This document shows positions 16,071-25,265 of a DNA stretch of 64,000 bases, piece by piece (the first letter of the stretch is position 1; the number at the start of each line of letters is the position of its first letter). Under the pieces are notes generated by a model. That model ran no database searches, had not been told where the DNA came from, and saw only the letters and a list, made by a program, of their open reading frames with translations. Source of the stretch: Bacillus sp. V2I10 (GTDB lineage Bacteria; Bacillota; Bacilli; Bacillales; Bacillaceae); assembly GCF_030817055.1 (NCBI RefSeq), contig NZ_JAUSYV010000001.1, positions 1,078,001 through 1,142,000 on the forward strand, written 5' to 3'. The translations under genes were made by a program, and so were the position numbers.

Positions 16071-16884
16071 ATGTATTAGAAGTTAAGTAATCTGTCTCTT
16101 CAGGCTGCGGAAAGTGTTCCGGATGAAGGATGACAGCAAGTTTCGCAAGCCCGTTTAAAAGCCTGGGTGATGGTCTGCAATAAAGCTGTTCCTCAAGAAG
16201 GTGAATCCGATTTTCCCTTACTGCTGTAAGGTTTTCTGCCGATTCACGCTTCAGAACATGCTGGACTTTCATTCTGCTTTGCTTAACGCCGACCCATGCA
16301 AGACAAATATGATCAGGATTTCTGCGGAGAATGTCATCCCAGCTGGTTTGGACACTCGCAAGCTCCACATCACGGAAACTATTGCGCCCTCCTGCCAATT
16401 CACACATTTCAGTCAGCCAGTTTACTTGACCAGGTGTGAAAATTGGATTAGGCCACCATTCAAAATAAACAGAAGGACGGTAATCCAGTTTTGATGCTTT
16501 TTCTTTATAATCCTTTAAAATCCCATAATAGCGGGAGACAACTGCCTTGGCTTCTTTTTCTTTACCTGCTGCTATACCTACGGCCATAAGATCGTTTCCT
16601 ATATCCTCAAAAGATTGGGGATTTAATACAAGGTGAGGAATATTCCTTTTAATAAGCTCTTCAACGTTTTTTTCCATACCCGGTACACTCAATGAAGCTA
16701 GAACAAGGTCAGGCTGCAGTTGTTCTACCAGATCCATATTAATGGATAAGTCAGGTCCAAGACGCGGCAGATCATTCACTAGTTTCGGCCAGTCTGAATA
16801 ATCGTCGACTGCGATGAGATCGTCAGTCAGTCCTAAATAGGCGGCAAGCTCTGTGTTGCTTGGACAGATGGATATAAGCCGCAA
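16069..16884 (-). CDS. BtuF-like (helical backbone) cobalamin/metal-binding protein without signal peptide
   Basis: A 271-aa member of the TroA/BtuF periplasmic-binding superfamily. RLISICPSNTELAAYLGL opens the N-terminal lobe, then a long helix, then a C-terminal lobe with EWWPNPIFTPGQ and AGGRN. Unlike ABC-importer lipoproteins there is no signal peptide or lipobox, and no permease or ATPase is adjacent. A cytosolic ligand-binding role is therefore possible. ATG 16884 follows GGAGGG. Cobalamin specificity is by family only. Confidence 0.75.
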   Translation of the reverse strand: MRLISICPSNTELAAYLGLTDDLIAVDDYSDWPKLVNDLPRLGPDLSINMDLVEQLQPDLVLASLSVPGMEKNVEELIKRNIPHLVLNPQSFEDIGNDLMAVGIAAGKEKEAKAVVSRYYGILKDYKEKASKLDYRPSVYFEWWPNPIFTPGQVNWLTEMCELAGGRNSFRDVELASVQTSWDDILRRNPDHICLAWVGVKQSRMKVQHVLKRESAENLTAVRENRIHLLEEQLYCRPSPRLLNGLAKLAVILHPEHFPQPEETDYLTSNT

Positions 16885-16896
16885 AGCAATCCCTCC

Positions 16897-17376
16897 TTAC
16901 TTAATGAATAAATAGTGCAGGAACAAGGCCAATAATATTCCTGTTAATCCTCCGAAGAATACTTCAATAGGCTGATGTCCCAGAAGTTCTTTCAATTTCT
17001 TTTGCTTTTCTTTTTCTTCTTGCTGCGGCCATGCCTTTGCCTCGCCGACAAATGTATTAAAGTCTGTTACAAGTTTATTAAGAACTGTTGCCTGCTCTCC
17101 GGCGTGTCTTCTTACTCCAGTGGCATCAAACATTGTAATGATAGCAAAAACCGCTGAAACAGCAAAAAGGGAAGAGGCGAGCCCGTTATCGAGAGCAACT
17201 CCTGTTGCAAGTGCCGTAACAGCCGCAGAGTGGGAACTGGGCATTCCCCCGGTGCTTAAAATAAGAGACCAGTCAATTTTCCGAGTCGCAATATACGTAA
17301 TCGGCACTTTTACAAATTGTGCAAAGAAAATGGCTGCCAAGGAAGCTAATAGCGGGAAATTAAGCAGTATCTCCAT
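16897..17376 (-). CDS. yuiD: Divergent PAP2 family membrane protein (YuiD)
   Basis: A 159-aa integral membrane protein of DUF212. Motif STGGMPSSHSAAVTAL carries the phosphatase-like SH pair and MFDATGVRRHAGEQA the second conserved block; the C-terminal GHQPIEVFFGGL leads into the last transmembrane helix. I chose ATG 17376 over 17388 because the AAAGG site abuts 17388 directly and the family starts near here. Phosphatase activity has not been shown for this class, to my knowledge. Confidence 0.85.
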   Translation of the reverse strand: MEILLNFPLLASLAAIFFAQFVKVPITYIATRKIDWSLILSTGGMPSSHSAAVTALATGVALDNGLASSLFAVSAVFAIITMFDATGVRRHAGEQATVLNKLVTDFNTFVGEAKAWPQQEEKEKQKKLKELLGHQPIEVFFGGLTGILLALFLHYLFIK

Positions 17377-17533
17377 GAGGTCGGACATCCTTTCCGTTCA
17401 AAAATAAATGCTCTATTATTGACTGTATGGTATAGTTCCATGCATTCATGCCCTTATCCTCTGTCATTTTTTCAAATAGTATAAAAACTTTTTATCCTTT
17501 GATACAATAAGGTCAGAGAGGAGTGCATGCCAC

Positions 17534-17932
17534 GTGACTCTTTACCCAATGGAATATTATCAGTTTTTTATCCATTTTAATGAAGGCGATTATTATACAT
17601 GCCATGATTTGCTTGAATTAATCTGGCTGACGGAGAAGGATAACTTATTTCTAAAAGGCCTGCTGCAAATGACAGTTGCTATTTATCATTACGAATATGG
17701 CAATATTAAAGGAGCAAGGCTCATGATGCAAGCCGGACACTCTTACATACAGTCTTACCGCCCATTCCATTGGGGAGTGGACCTTGAAAAAGTAAATGCA
17801 TTCATTGAAGAATGTCTGGTTATCATTCCTGCCGGCATTCAGTCGGTTTCTTTTGAAAAAGCCGGGCAGCTGCCTAAATTGCCGGCTCTTTTTCTATACC
17901 TTGAAGAAGAGCCGGGAAAACCTAACTATTAA
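17534..17932 (+). CDS. DUF309 domain protein
   Basis: A 132-aa helical protein. The family motif FNEGDYYTCHDLLELIW includes the conserved HxxxE. It also has KGLLQMTVAIYHYEYGN and GARLMMQAG. GTG 17534 is preceded by AGAGAGGAG. Function unknown; 15 nt before pepA, so probably co-transcribed. Confidence 0.85.
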   Translation: MTLYPMEYYQFFIHFNEGDYYTCHDLLELIWLTEKDNLFLKGLLQMTVAIYHYEYGNIKGARLMMQAGHSYIQSYRPFHWGVDLEKVNAFIEECLVIIPAGIQSVSFEKAGQLPKLPALFLYLEEEPGKPNY

Positions 17933-17947
17933 TGGAGGTGCGTTTTC

Positions 17948-19438
17948 ATGTTTCATATTCAATCATCAATTAAATGGAACGAAGAAACAATCATTTTTGG
18001 ATTGTTTCAAAAGACAAGCTCGTTAGAAGGCCATTTAGCTGAGCTTGACCAAAAGCTTGAAGGTCATTTTTCACTGCTTGTAAAAGAGGGGGATATTTCT
18101 GCCAAAAAGAAAGAAATCTCGAAAGTGCATACTCTTGGTAAAATCGGCGCAAAACGAATTTATTTTACTGGCCTTGGCAAAGAAAAGGAATATGATTTTG
18201 ATGCTGCCAGAGAGTCTTTTGCGAAGCTGTTCAAGACGATGCAAAAAGCTAAAATTCAATCTTTTTCAATCGTTCTTGATACATTCACAAGTGAACATGT
18301 TCAGGTAAATGAAGCTGCTCACGCATTAGCAGAAGTTCTTCCGCTTTCTACTTATAAAATACAGGACTATAAACAAAAATCAAATGAGCCAGAACGAAAC
18401 ATCAACCAAGTTACGATCATCTCAAATGAAGATGAAGCCGAAATACGTTCAAGTCTTGCAGTTGGATCTGCATTCGGAGAAGGAACAAACTCTGCAAGAA
18501 CGCTTGTCAACATGCCCGGTAATATTTTAACGGCAACGGAACTTGCTAAATACTCTGTTGATATCGCTAAAAAATACGGTTTTGAATATGAAGTGCTTGA
18601 AAAAGAAGATATGGAGAAGCTTGGAATGGGTGCTCTCCTTGCTGTGAACAAGGGATCTGATGAGCCGCCGAAAATGATTGTTCTTAAATACCAGGGAAAA
18701 GAAGAATGGACAGATGTGATTGGTCTGGTTGGAAAAGGCATTACCTTTGATACTGGAGGTTACTCAATTAAGCCGAAAGACGGCATCGTCGGCATGAAAT
18801 CAGATATGGGCGGAGCAGCAGCTGTTTTAGGAGCGATGGAGATCATTGGAAAACTGAAGCCTGAACAAAACGTACTCGCTGTCATTCCATCAACTGACAA
18901 CATGATCAGCGGCAATGCTTTCAAGCCTGATGATGTCATCGTTTCACTGAGCGGAAAAACGATTGAAGTGCTCAATACAGACGCAGAGGGCAGATTAGTC
19001 CTTGCTGACGGCATCACATATGCCAAGCATCATGGCGCAAATTACTTAGTAGATGTTGCGACATTAACAGGCGGAGTCATCATTGCCCTTGGAACACATA
19101 CAACAGGTGCGATGACAAATAATGAATCATTATTTGAGCAAGTATTAGAGGCATCCCATGAATGCGGGGAGCCAATCTGGAGATTGCCGATTACAAAAAA
19201 AGACATTGATAAAGTTCGCGGCAGTAAAATGGCGGATCTGAATAATTCCCCTGGACGTGAAGGCCATGCCATCATGGCGGGGACATTTATTGGAGAATTT
19301 GCAGAAGGTACGCCATGGGTGCATTTAGATATCGCAGGAACAGGGACATCTTCCAATGCAGATGATCTTGGACCTTCTGGCGGCACTGGTGTCATGGCTC
19401 GGACGCTTGCCGCTTTTGTAGAACGATTTGAGGTTTAA
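17948..19438 (+). CDS. pepA: Leucyl aminopeptidase (M17)
   Basis: A 496-aa cytosolic, two-metal aminopeptidase removing N-terminal residues from peptides. The signature NTDAEGRLVLAD begins at residue 343. Metal and catalytic elements GKGITFDTGGYSIKP, KSDMGGAAAV and GREGHAIMAG are intact. TGGAGG lies 8 nt before the ATG. Corresponds to B. subtilis yuiE (ampA). Confidence 0.96.
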   Translation: MFHIQSSIKWNEETIIFGLFQKTSSLEGHLAELDQKLEGHFSLLVKEGDISAKKKEISKVHTLGKIGAKRIYFTGLGKEKEYDFDAARESFAKLFKTMQKAKIQSFSIVLDTFTSEHVQVNEAAHALAEVLPLSTYKIQDYKQKSNEPERNINQVTIISNEDEAEIRSSLAVGSAFGEGTNSARTLVNMPGNILTATELAKYSVDIAKKYGFEYEVLEKEDMEKLGMGALLAVNKGSDEPPKMIVLKYQGKEEWTDVIGLVGKGITFDTGGYSIKPKDGIVGMKSDMGGAAAVLGAMEIIGKLKPEQNVLAVIPSTDNMISGNAFKPDDVIVSLSGKTIEVLNTDAEGRLVLADGITYAKHHGANYLVDVATLTGGVIIALGTHTTGAMTNNESLFEQVLEASHECGEPIWRLPITKKDIDKVRGSKMADLNNSPGREGHAIMAGTFIGEFAEGTPWVHLDIAGTGTSSNADDLGPSGGTGVMARTLAAFVERFEV

Positions 19439-19445
19439 TGACGGG

Positions 19446-19476
19446 GAAAGGCACTGATTACAGTGCCTTTTTTTTG
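19446..19476 (+). terminator. pepA terminator
   Basis: AAAGGCACTG / CAGTGCCTTT stem, T8. Confidence 0.9.
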
Positions 19477-19673
19477 TGGAAATGGAATTGATTCATTCAT
19501 TATCGAAAGGATTACATCAAATTCATTCTTATTCCATAATCCTTTAGTCTGCTAATATAATAAAATTTTAACATTGACACTAAAAAAGAAAATATGTTAT
19601 TTTAATTCTATTGAATTTTATCTCACTAATACATTAGCATACTAAAGTAAAGAGATTTCTGGAGGTTTTATAG

Positions 19674-21002
19674 ATGAATGCAGTTATTTTGGCTGTTTTG
19701 GTCATGCTTGTTTTAAGTTTGCTTCGGGTAAATGTTGTATTTTCCTTAGTGGCAGGCGCACTTGTTGGAGGTTTAACAGGCGGACTCGATTTAAAAGCGA
19801 CAATTGAAACATTTACAGGAGGTCTTGGCGGGAACGCCACTGTTGCCCTGAGTTATGCTCTTCTTGGCGCTTTTGCAGTTGCTCTGTCAAAAACTGGATT
19901 GCCTGATGCAATGGTAGAAGCAGCTATTAAGCTAGTTGGTAAAGAAGGAGAAGAGAGAAGGAAATCTCTTTCAAAAGTACTTATTATTATAATTATATTG
20001 ATTATTTCTATTTTTTCTCAAAATGTTGTACCTGTTCATATCGCATTTATACCTGTCTTAATTCCGCCTTTATTAAAGGTATTAAATCAATTACAGTTGG
20101 ACCGCCGTTTAATCGCTGTTGTCATTTCATTTGGTTTAATTACACCTTATATGCTGTTGCCGGTCGGATTCGGTGCGATTTTCCATGGCATTCTTCAAGA
20201 AAATATGGCAGCTGGCGGCTTGTCTGTAAGTCTTAAGGATATTCCGGAGGCGATGCTGATTCCTTCAGCAGGTATGGTTGTCGGACTAATTCTGGCGTTT
20301 TTTACGTACAGAAAGAAACGTTCATATGAGACAAAAGAAATAGCTGGACATGCACCAGCTGTTTATACGAAAAAAAGTGTTTCTTTTGCAATACTTGCTA
20401 TTATCGTTTCATTAAGTGTTCAATTATTCCTTTCGCAGAAACTGGAAGTAGAAGGAATGATTTTCGGAGCTCTGGCGGGAATTATTGTTCTCTATGCAAC
20501 AGGATCAATGAAATGGAATGAAGCGGATCAGCTTTTGACTACCGGGATGAAAATGATGGCGTTCATTGGATTTGTTATGCTTGCATCTTCCGGCTTTGCA
20601 GCTGTCATGCAAGAAACAGGTCATATTGATACATTGGTTAAAACTTCTGCTGAATTAATTGGCGGAAATCAGTCTATCGCAGCTCTTTTAATGCTGCTTG
20701 TTGGTCTGCTTGTTACGATAGGAATCGGTTCATCCTTCTCAACGGTGCCAATCATTGCGACTCTTTTTGTACCGCTTTGCCTTGAGCTGGGTTTTAGCCC
20801 TATGGCAACCATTGCACTCATAGGTACTGCCGGAGCGCTCGGTGATGCAGGTTCACCTGCATCTGACAGCACACTTGGACCAACGTCAGGTTTAAATGCT
20901 GACGGAGAGCATGATCATATTTGGGATACATGTGTGCCAACATTCCTGCATTATAACATTCCATTGGTTATTTTCGGATGGATCGCGGCAATTGTCCTAT
21001 AA
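19674..21002 (+). CDS. yuiF: Na+/H+ antiporter or amino-acid permease family protein (YuiF)
   Basis: A 442-aa polytopic membrane protein with about 11-12 helices. It has Gly-rich GALVGGLTGGLDLK near the N-terminus and GALGDAGSPASDSTLGPTSG near the C-terminus, typical of the YuiF/NhaC-like ion transporter group. CTGGAGG precedes ATG 19674. The substrate cannot be set from sequence. Upstream 19477-19673 is AT-rich with no clear regulatory motif. Confidence 0.85.
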   Translation: MNAVILAVLVMLVLSLLRVNVVFSLVAGALVGGLTGGLDLKATIETFTGGLGGNATVALSYALLGAFAVALSKTGLPDAMVEAAIKLVGKEGEERRKSLSKVLIIIIILIISIFSQNVVPVHIAFIPVLIPPLLKVLNQLQLDRRLIAVVISFGLITPYMLLPVGFGAIFHGILQENMAAGGLSVSLKDIPEAMLIPSAGMVVGLILAFFTYRKKRSYETKEIAGHAPAVYTKKSVSFAILAIIVSLSVQLFLSQKLEVEGMIFGALAGIIVLYATGSMKWNEADQLLTTGMKMMAFIGFVMLASSGFAAVMQETGHIDTLVKTSAELIGGNQSIAALLMLLVGLLVTIGIGSSFSTVPIIATLFVPLCLELGFSPMATIALIGTAGALGDAGSPASDSTLGPTSGLNADGEHDHIWDTCVPTFLHYNIPLVIFGWIAAIVL

Positions 21003-21011
21003 TAGAAAAAT

Positions 21012-21050
21012 AGAAAAGGCCGCCTGTATATAAACAGGGCGGCCTTTTAT
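21012..21050 (+). terminator. yuiF terminator
   Basis: AAAAGGCCGCC..GT / CA..GGCGGCCTTTT stem. Confidence 0.9.
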
Positions 21051-21060
21051 TTCGATGCTT

Positions 21061-21095
21061 AGCTCTGTCTCCTGATCATGAGACAGAGCTTTTCT
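21061..21095. terminator. Hairpin ending the small minus-strand gene
   Basis: Perfect AGCTCTGTCTC / GAGACAGAGCT with an 8-nt loop. Confidence 0.7.
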
Positions 21096-21117
21096 ATGAT
21101 GTTAAGCTTCGCTTTTC

Positions 21118-21261
21118 TTATTTCAATCTCTCTAATAACTCTTCGTCATCCATTTTCAGGATTATCTCCAACAGTTCAGGCTGTCTTTTTAAAAGAGTAT
21201 TCTCGTATGTTTCGCGTTCTTTTTCATTTAAGAAATAACGCTTCATTTGCAATACTGTCAT
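21118..21261 (-). CDS. Small conserved-looking protein, 47 aa
   Basis: A frame too short for a routine ORF cut-off, but with a strong GAAAGAGGTGAG site 6-7 nt before ATG 21261 and a hairpin after its TAA. The peptide is charged and helical (MTVLQMKRYFLNEKERETYE ... ILKMDDEELLERLK). Probably a real cytosolic small protein; family and function not recognised. Confidence 0.65.
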   Translation of the reverse strand: MTVLQMKRYFLNEKERETYENTLLKRQPELLEIILKMDDEELLERLK

Positions 21262-21448
21262 GAAAGCTCACCTCTTTCACAAGATCTCACACTAGTATTT
21301 TCCAAAATAGGAATCTTTTATACATGAAATCTAGGATACTGTAAGATTTTATCGAATTTTGTCTAGTTATGCAAGAATCTTTACCAGAGAAGGAGATATA
21401 AATAGATGAATAGAACTATTTAGTATAAAAAAGATAGGGGTGCAGTGA

Positions 21449-21982
21449 ATGAAATGGATGAAACAGCATAAGTTTCTCACGGGTGCAATTGTATTATTGC
21501 TATGCTGTACGGGTGTTATTTTTTATATTTTTACTGAAATGATGCATACGCCTGTACAAAGTACAGAACAAGTAAATAAGACAATTAATGAAAGTTCGGA
21601 GAAGCTTGCTGAAATTGATTTAAGCAACAATCCATTTCCAGTAGGCGGAGCTACGATTACAGAAGATCAAATACAGAAATATCTGCACGGGATGTCTCAC
21701 CAAAAAGTGGAGGCCAAAGATAAGTGGAATCACTTTGAAATCACGGAAGAGAGAATTCTTTATTTAATCAAACAAATTGAAAGCGACAAAGAAGCCTTTG
21801 AAAACTCGGATTTATATTTGGACATCCTCAGCAGATGGCTTGAAAATGATTATGCAGAAGCTGACAGGGACCACAATGCTATTTGGAGCCTTCAGGGAGG
21901 TACAATAGGCAAAGCAACTGGCGTGCTGTCCAAAGACGAAGAATTAAAATATCTTGAAGAAAATAAGGCTGAGATTAAATAA
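21449..21982 (+). CDS. Membrane-anchored exported protein (DUF6241-like)
   Basis: A 177-aa protein with an N-terminal transmembrane anchor (residues 10-32) and an extracytoplasmic domain containing NPFPVGGATITEDQIQKYLH and MSHQKVEAKDKWNHFEIT. GGGGTG lies upstream of the ATG. I place it in the DUF6241 group by resemblance, with moderate certainty. Function unknown. Confidence 0.65.
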   Translation: MKWMKQHKFLTGAIVLLLCCTGVIFYIFTEMMHTPVQSTEQVNKTINESSEKLAEIDLSNNPFPVGGATITEDQIQKYLHGMSHQKVEAKDKWNHFEITEERILYLIKQIESDKEAFENSDLYLDILSRWLENDYAEADRDHNAIWSLQGGTIGKATGVLSKDEELKYLEENKAEIK

Positions 21983-22017
21983 TAAAAAAACACATGATTT
22001 CTCATGTGTTTTTTTAA
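21983..22017. terminator. Bidirectional terminator
   Basis: AAAAAACACATGA / TCATGTGTTTTTT between two convergent genes. Confidence 0.9.
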
Positions 22018-22032
22018 TACTTATATTTCAGA

Positions 22033-22617
22033 TCAGGCAGCGCGATGCTTCCCAAGGCTCGTAGCTTTATTTACAGCTGTATAAATGCGTGGAGCAATAA
22101 CAGCGCCAATGGCTGTAAAGATGACATCTTTCACCATAAACCAAGTCATCACAAGCCATGCGCCAGTATAGCTCATTTCAACATTCAGCCAATAATTAAG
22201 CGCTGCGTACATATAAGTCGTTCCGATAATATAGATAAGAGCAATTCCTGCAAATGATGAAAGGAAGAAAACGGAAAGTGCTGGTTTTTTGCTTGCTTCA
22301 ACAATTTTGCCAGCTACATAAGCAGCAGCAATATAGGATAAAATAAACCCGCCTGTGCTGCCGAAAATAACTCCAATGCCTGCGCTAAACTGTGCGAAGA
22401 CAGGTGCACCAGCTATTCCTGCGAGAGCATAAACGATCATGGATAATGCGCCTAATCTGCTTCCGAGCAGCAAACCTGCTAAAATACAGAAAAAGGGCTG
22501 CATCGATAACGGAACCGTTCCAACGGTTAAAAATGAAGTGAGGTTTGCACCAATCGCCATTAGAGCTGCAAACATTCCGACGAGTGCTAAATCATAAGCC
22601 TTTAATTTGTTTTTCAT
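22033..22617 (-). CDS. bioY: Biotin transporter BioY (YuiG)
   Basis: A 194-aa S-component of an ECF-type biotin importer, integral membrane with six helices. Landmarks are GTVPLSMQPFFCILAGLLLG, then GGFILSYIAAAYVAGK. The shared EcfAAT energising module is not in this window. Equivalent to B. subtilis yuiG, a BirA target; a matching inverted repeat lies upstream. Confidence 0.92.
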   Translation of the reverse strand: MKNKLKAYDLALVGMFAALMAIGANLTSFLTVGTVPLSMQPFFCILAGLLLGSRLGALSMIVYALAGIAGAPVFAQFSAGIGVIFGSTGGFILSYIAAAYVAGKIVEASKKPALSVFFLSSFAGIALIYIIGTTYMYAALNYWLNVEMSYTGAWLVMTWFMVKDVIFTAIGAVIAPRIYTAVNKATSLGKHRAA

Positions 22618-22681
22618 TCTCTCATCCCCCCATAGATGCTATGTAGCTTTCTATAAAAAGAGTACTGAATTCAGTTAAATA

Positions 22682-22709
22682 TGTCAACTTCATTTTATTG
22701 AAGTTAACA
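22682..22709. promoter_or_regulatory. Candidate BirA operator between bioY and yuiH
   Basis: Inverted repeat TGTCAACTTCA / TGAAGTTAACA (one mismatch, 6-nt loop) with GTTAAC-type half-sites as in biotin-regulated genes. It sits 65-92 nt upstream of bioY. Family knowledge says yuiG is repressed by BirA-biotinyl-AMP; the site match is inference. Confidence 0.4.
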
Positions 22710-22725
22710 AAAAGAAGGTGTCAAT

Positions 22726-23322
22726 ATGTATTTCGGCAAGGTCAAAAGCAAAGGAGATCCCAATCGGGTTCCGCCTAATCAGCATGTCACAACCAAATTT
22801 CCGGTTCTTCACGCAGGCAATGTTCCTTATTATGAGGATTTAAGTAAATGGGACCTGCAAGTATTTGGCTTACTGGATCATCCCAAGAGATTTACATATG
22901 AAGATCTGATGAACATGGAGCAAGTCGATCAGGACAACGATATTCATTGCGTAACGGGGTGGTCAAAACTTGATAATGTGTGGAGAGGAATCAGCACCCG
23001 CCAGCTCGTGAAGGATTTGGGGCTGCGTGAGAATGCAAACTATTGCATAATCCATGCAGAGGAGGGCTGGACAACAAATTTGCCGCTTGATGATTTCCTT
23101 AAGGAAACAAGTTTGCTTGCTCATTCCCATAACGGAGAACCGCTAACGCCGGAGCATGGATTTCCGTTCAGAGCCGTATTTCCGCATTTATACTTCTGGA
23201 AAAGTGCAAAATGGATACGTGCGATCCAGTTTACAGAACACAATCACCCTGGATTCTGGGAGAGAAACGGATATCATATGAATGGAGATCCCTGGAAAGA
23301 AGAGCGGTTTACATGGGATTGA
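22726..23322 (+). CDS. yuiH: Sulfite-oxidase-like molybdopterin protein (YuiH)
   Basis: A 198-aa molybdopterin-binding catalytic domain of the sulfite oxidase/MsrP superfamily. The Mo-ligating Cys is C75 in DIHCVTGWSKLDNVW, followed by WRGISTRQLV and the C-terminal KSAKWIRAIQF. No signal peptide or haem domain, so it is cytosolic and needs an external redox partner. AGAAGGTG precedes the ATG. Substrate unknown. Confidence 0.9.
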   Translation: MYFGKVKSKGDPNRVPPNQHVTTKFPVLHAGNVPYYEDLSKWDLQVFGLLDHPKRFTYEDLMNMEQVDQDNDIHCVTGWSKLDNVWRGISTRQLVKDLGLRENANYCIIHAEEGWTTNLPLDDFLKETSLLAHSHNGEPLTPEHGFPFRAVFPHLYFWKSAKWIRAIQFTEHNHPGFWERNGYHMNGDPWKEERFTWD

Positions 23323-23358
23323 AAAAATACACCTGTATGATTCAGGTGTATTTTTTTA
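23322..23358 (+). terminator. yuiH terminator
   Basis: AAAATACACCTG / CAGGTGTATTTT stem. Confidence 0.9.
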
Positions 23359-23495
23359 TGGTTATGAATCTGACTGGAATCTGGACGTACTCGGGTAAAA
23401 CGGAAGCCTCTGGAAAAATGAGATAGGCCAATTTCCTTTCTTCGTCTATAATGAGAAGGTTGGCAATTTCATACGAACGTTCGGAGTGATTTACA

Positions 23496-25265
23496 ATGTA
23501 TTTTACTGTGCTTGGCCTTGTTTCTCTCATCCCGCTGCTGCTTGGGATGGTTATATATATGAATGAGAAAACCATCTTATCAAGAGCGATCGTTTATTTC
23601 TTAATCATGCTTTTTATTTGGCAAATAGACGTTGCTCTCTTATATGGCACTGATTTATTCTCTATGGAAACAGCACGAATTTTATTTCAAATAGGGCGTT
23701 TTGGGTCGATTATGATCATGCCGATTTTATTTTATTTTATGTACTTAATGATAAATCAAGAAAACGAAGCCGAAAAAAAGCAGAGGTTCCGTTTTATTAA
23801 TATTAAAATACTCATCATGCTCATTATCTGGAGCCTGGCTGTTTTTGCAATAAATTTAACGTCATTTGGAGTATCCGGTATAAAAATGATAGAGGATGAC
23901 TTTTTCCCGGATCATTATTATCCGGTTTTTGGACCGCTGAACTGGACGTACTATTTGAATGTCTTTTTTGTATTTATTAACATTATCTTACTAATTCTTG
24001 TGTCGAAGAAACTTAAAAATAAGGACTTGCGATCATTCAGTATTTTTTTCTGTACATCCATTTTATTCGTTTTTATTAATGGTGTGCTGTCAGGCTATCA
24101 AATCTTTCCGCTATTTTTATCCAGCTTTGGCTCGATTCTCTCGACCTTGATTATCTTTATGGCTTACTTTAACATGCATTCAAAAAGAATTCAGCTGATG
24201 AACAGGGATTTGAGGGATCAGAAGAATTTTCTTCACAAAGTAATGGATTTAAACCCAAGCTATATTTATGTAAAGAACCATGAGCTTAAGTTTGTTCTGG
24301 CTAACAAGGCAATGTCCGCTTTATACGGCAAAGAAGTACATGAGTTAATAGGAAAGATTGATTCTGATTTTAATGATCAGCCGGATCAGATCAAGAAAAT
24401 CCGCGATGAAGAGCTTCAGATTCTTGCCTGGGAAACAGAGAAATGGGCGGAGCCTGAGCTTGCGATTGATTCAGCCGGGAATACAAGGTGGATTGAAGTG
24501 ACAAAGATCCCTGTAAGATTGGAAGGGGAGACATATATTCTTTGCATCGGCAATGATGTGACACAGAAGAAAAGGGATGCAGAGGTTATTTTAAAAACAG
24601 AAAAAATGAGCGTCATCGGAGAATTAGCGGCAAGCATTGCACATGAGATCCGAAATCCGCTGACATCAATAAAAGGTTTTGTGCAAATTCTGCAGGAAGA
24701 TGAGCATATGAAGCAGAGCGGCGAACATTTAAGAGTCATGTCAGAAGAGATTGACAGAATCAACGAGGTAGTAGGCGAGCTGCTTCTAATTGCCAAGCCG
24801 CAAATGCAAACAGTCTTATCCGTTGACTTGAAGACAGTCATTGAAGACGTTATGACACTAATGAAAAGCAGTGCACTGCAAAATAACATCAGCCTTATGC
24901 TCAATCACGAAGCGGACATATTTAAAGTCAGTGGGAATAAAAATCATTTAAAACAGGTTTTTATAAATTTAATAAAAAATGCAATTGAGTCCATGCCTGA
25001 TGGAGGAACCGTGCAAACTGCTATAGAGCGTTCAGAAGATGGCGGCATTCGAATCTCTATTTCAGATGAGGGGATTGGGTTAAGTCAAGAACGAATGGAG
25101 AAATTAGGTGAACCTTTTTATACGACAAAGGATAAAGGGACGGGCCTTGGATTAACGGTTTGCTATAAAATCATCCGGGAAGAGCACGCAGGAGAGATTC
25201 TATTTGAAAGCGAGGAAGGACGCGGAACGACAGTTCATATCATCCTTCCTGCAGAATCCATTTAG
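23496..25265 (+). CDS. Orphan sensor histidine kinase (multi-TM, PAS, sporulation-kinase type)
   Basis: A 589-aa membrane kinase. About seven transmembrane helices occupy residues 1-230. A PAS domain (DLNPSYIYVKNHELKFVLAN) follows at about 255-365. HisKA has phospho-acceptor H383 in AHEIRNPLTSIKGFVQIL, and the HATPase domain has NLIKNAIESMPDGG and TKDKGTGLGL. No response regulator is adjacent. Domain plan and the H-box resemble phosphorelay kinases feeding Spo0F in Bacillus, but the partner is inference. Its stop overlaps the convergent EamA gene by 4 nt. Confidence 0.88.
   Translation: MYFTVLGLVSLIPLLLGMVIYMNEKTILSRAIVYFLIMLFIWQIDVALLYGTDLFSMETARILFQIGRFGSIMIMPILFYFMYLMINQENEAEKKQRFRFINIKILIMLIIWSLAVFAINLTSFGVSGIKMIEDDFFPDHYYPVFGPLNWTYYLNVFFVFINIILLILVSKKLKNKDLRSFSIFFCTSILFVFINGVLSGYQIFPLFLSSFGSILSTLIIFMAYFNMHSKRIQLMNRDLRDQKNFLHKVMDLNPSYIYVKNHELKFVLANKAMSALYGKEVHELIGKIDSDFNDQPDQIKKIRDEELQILAWETEKWAEPELAIDSAGNTRWIEVTKIPVRLEGETYILCIGNDVTQKKRDAEVILKTEKMSVIGELAASIAHEIRNPLTSIKGFVQILQEDEHMKQSGEHLRVMSEEIDRINEVVGELLLIAKPQMQTVLSVDLKTVIEDVMTLMKSSALQNNISLMLNHEADIFKVSGNKNHLKQVFINLIKNAIESMPDGGTVQTAIERSEDGGIRISISDEGIGLSQERMEKLGEPFYTTKDKGTGLGLTVCYKIIREEHAGEILFESEEGRGTTVHIILPAESI

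Noticed and set aside
16069..16884. Classic BtuF importer lipoprotein
   Set aside because: No signal peptide or lipobox and no adjacent permease/ATPase, so only the binding fold is claimed.
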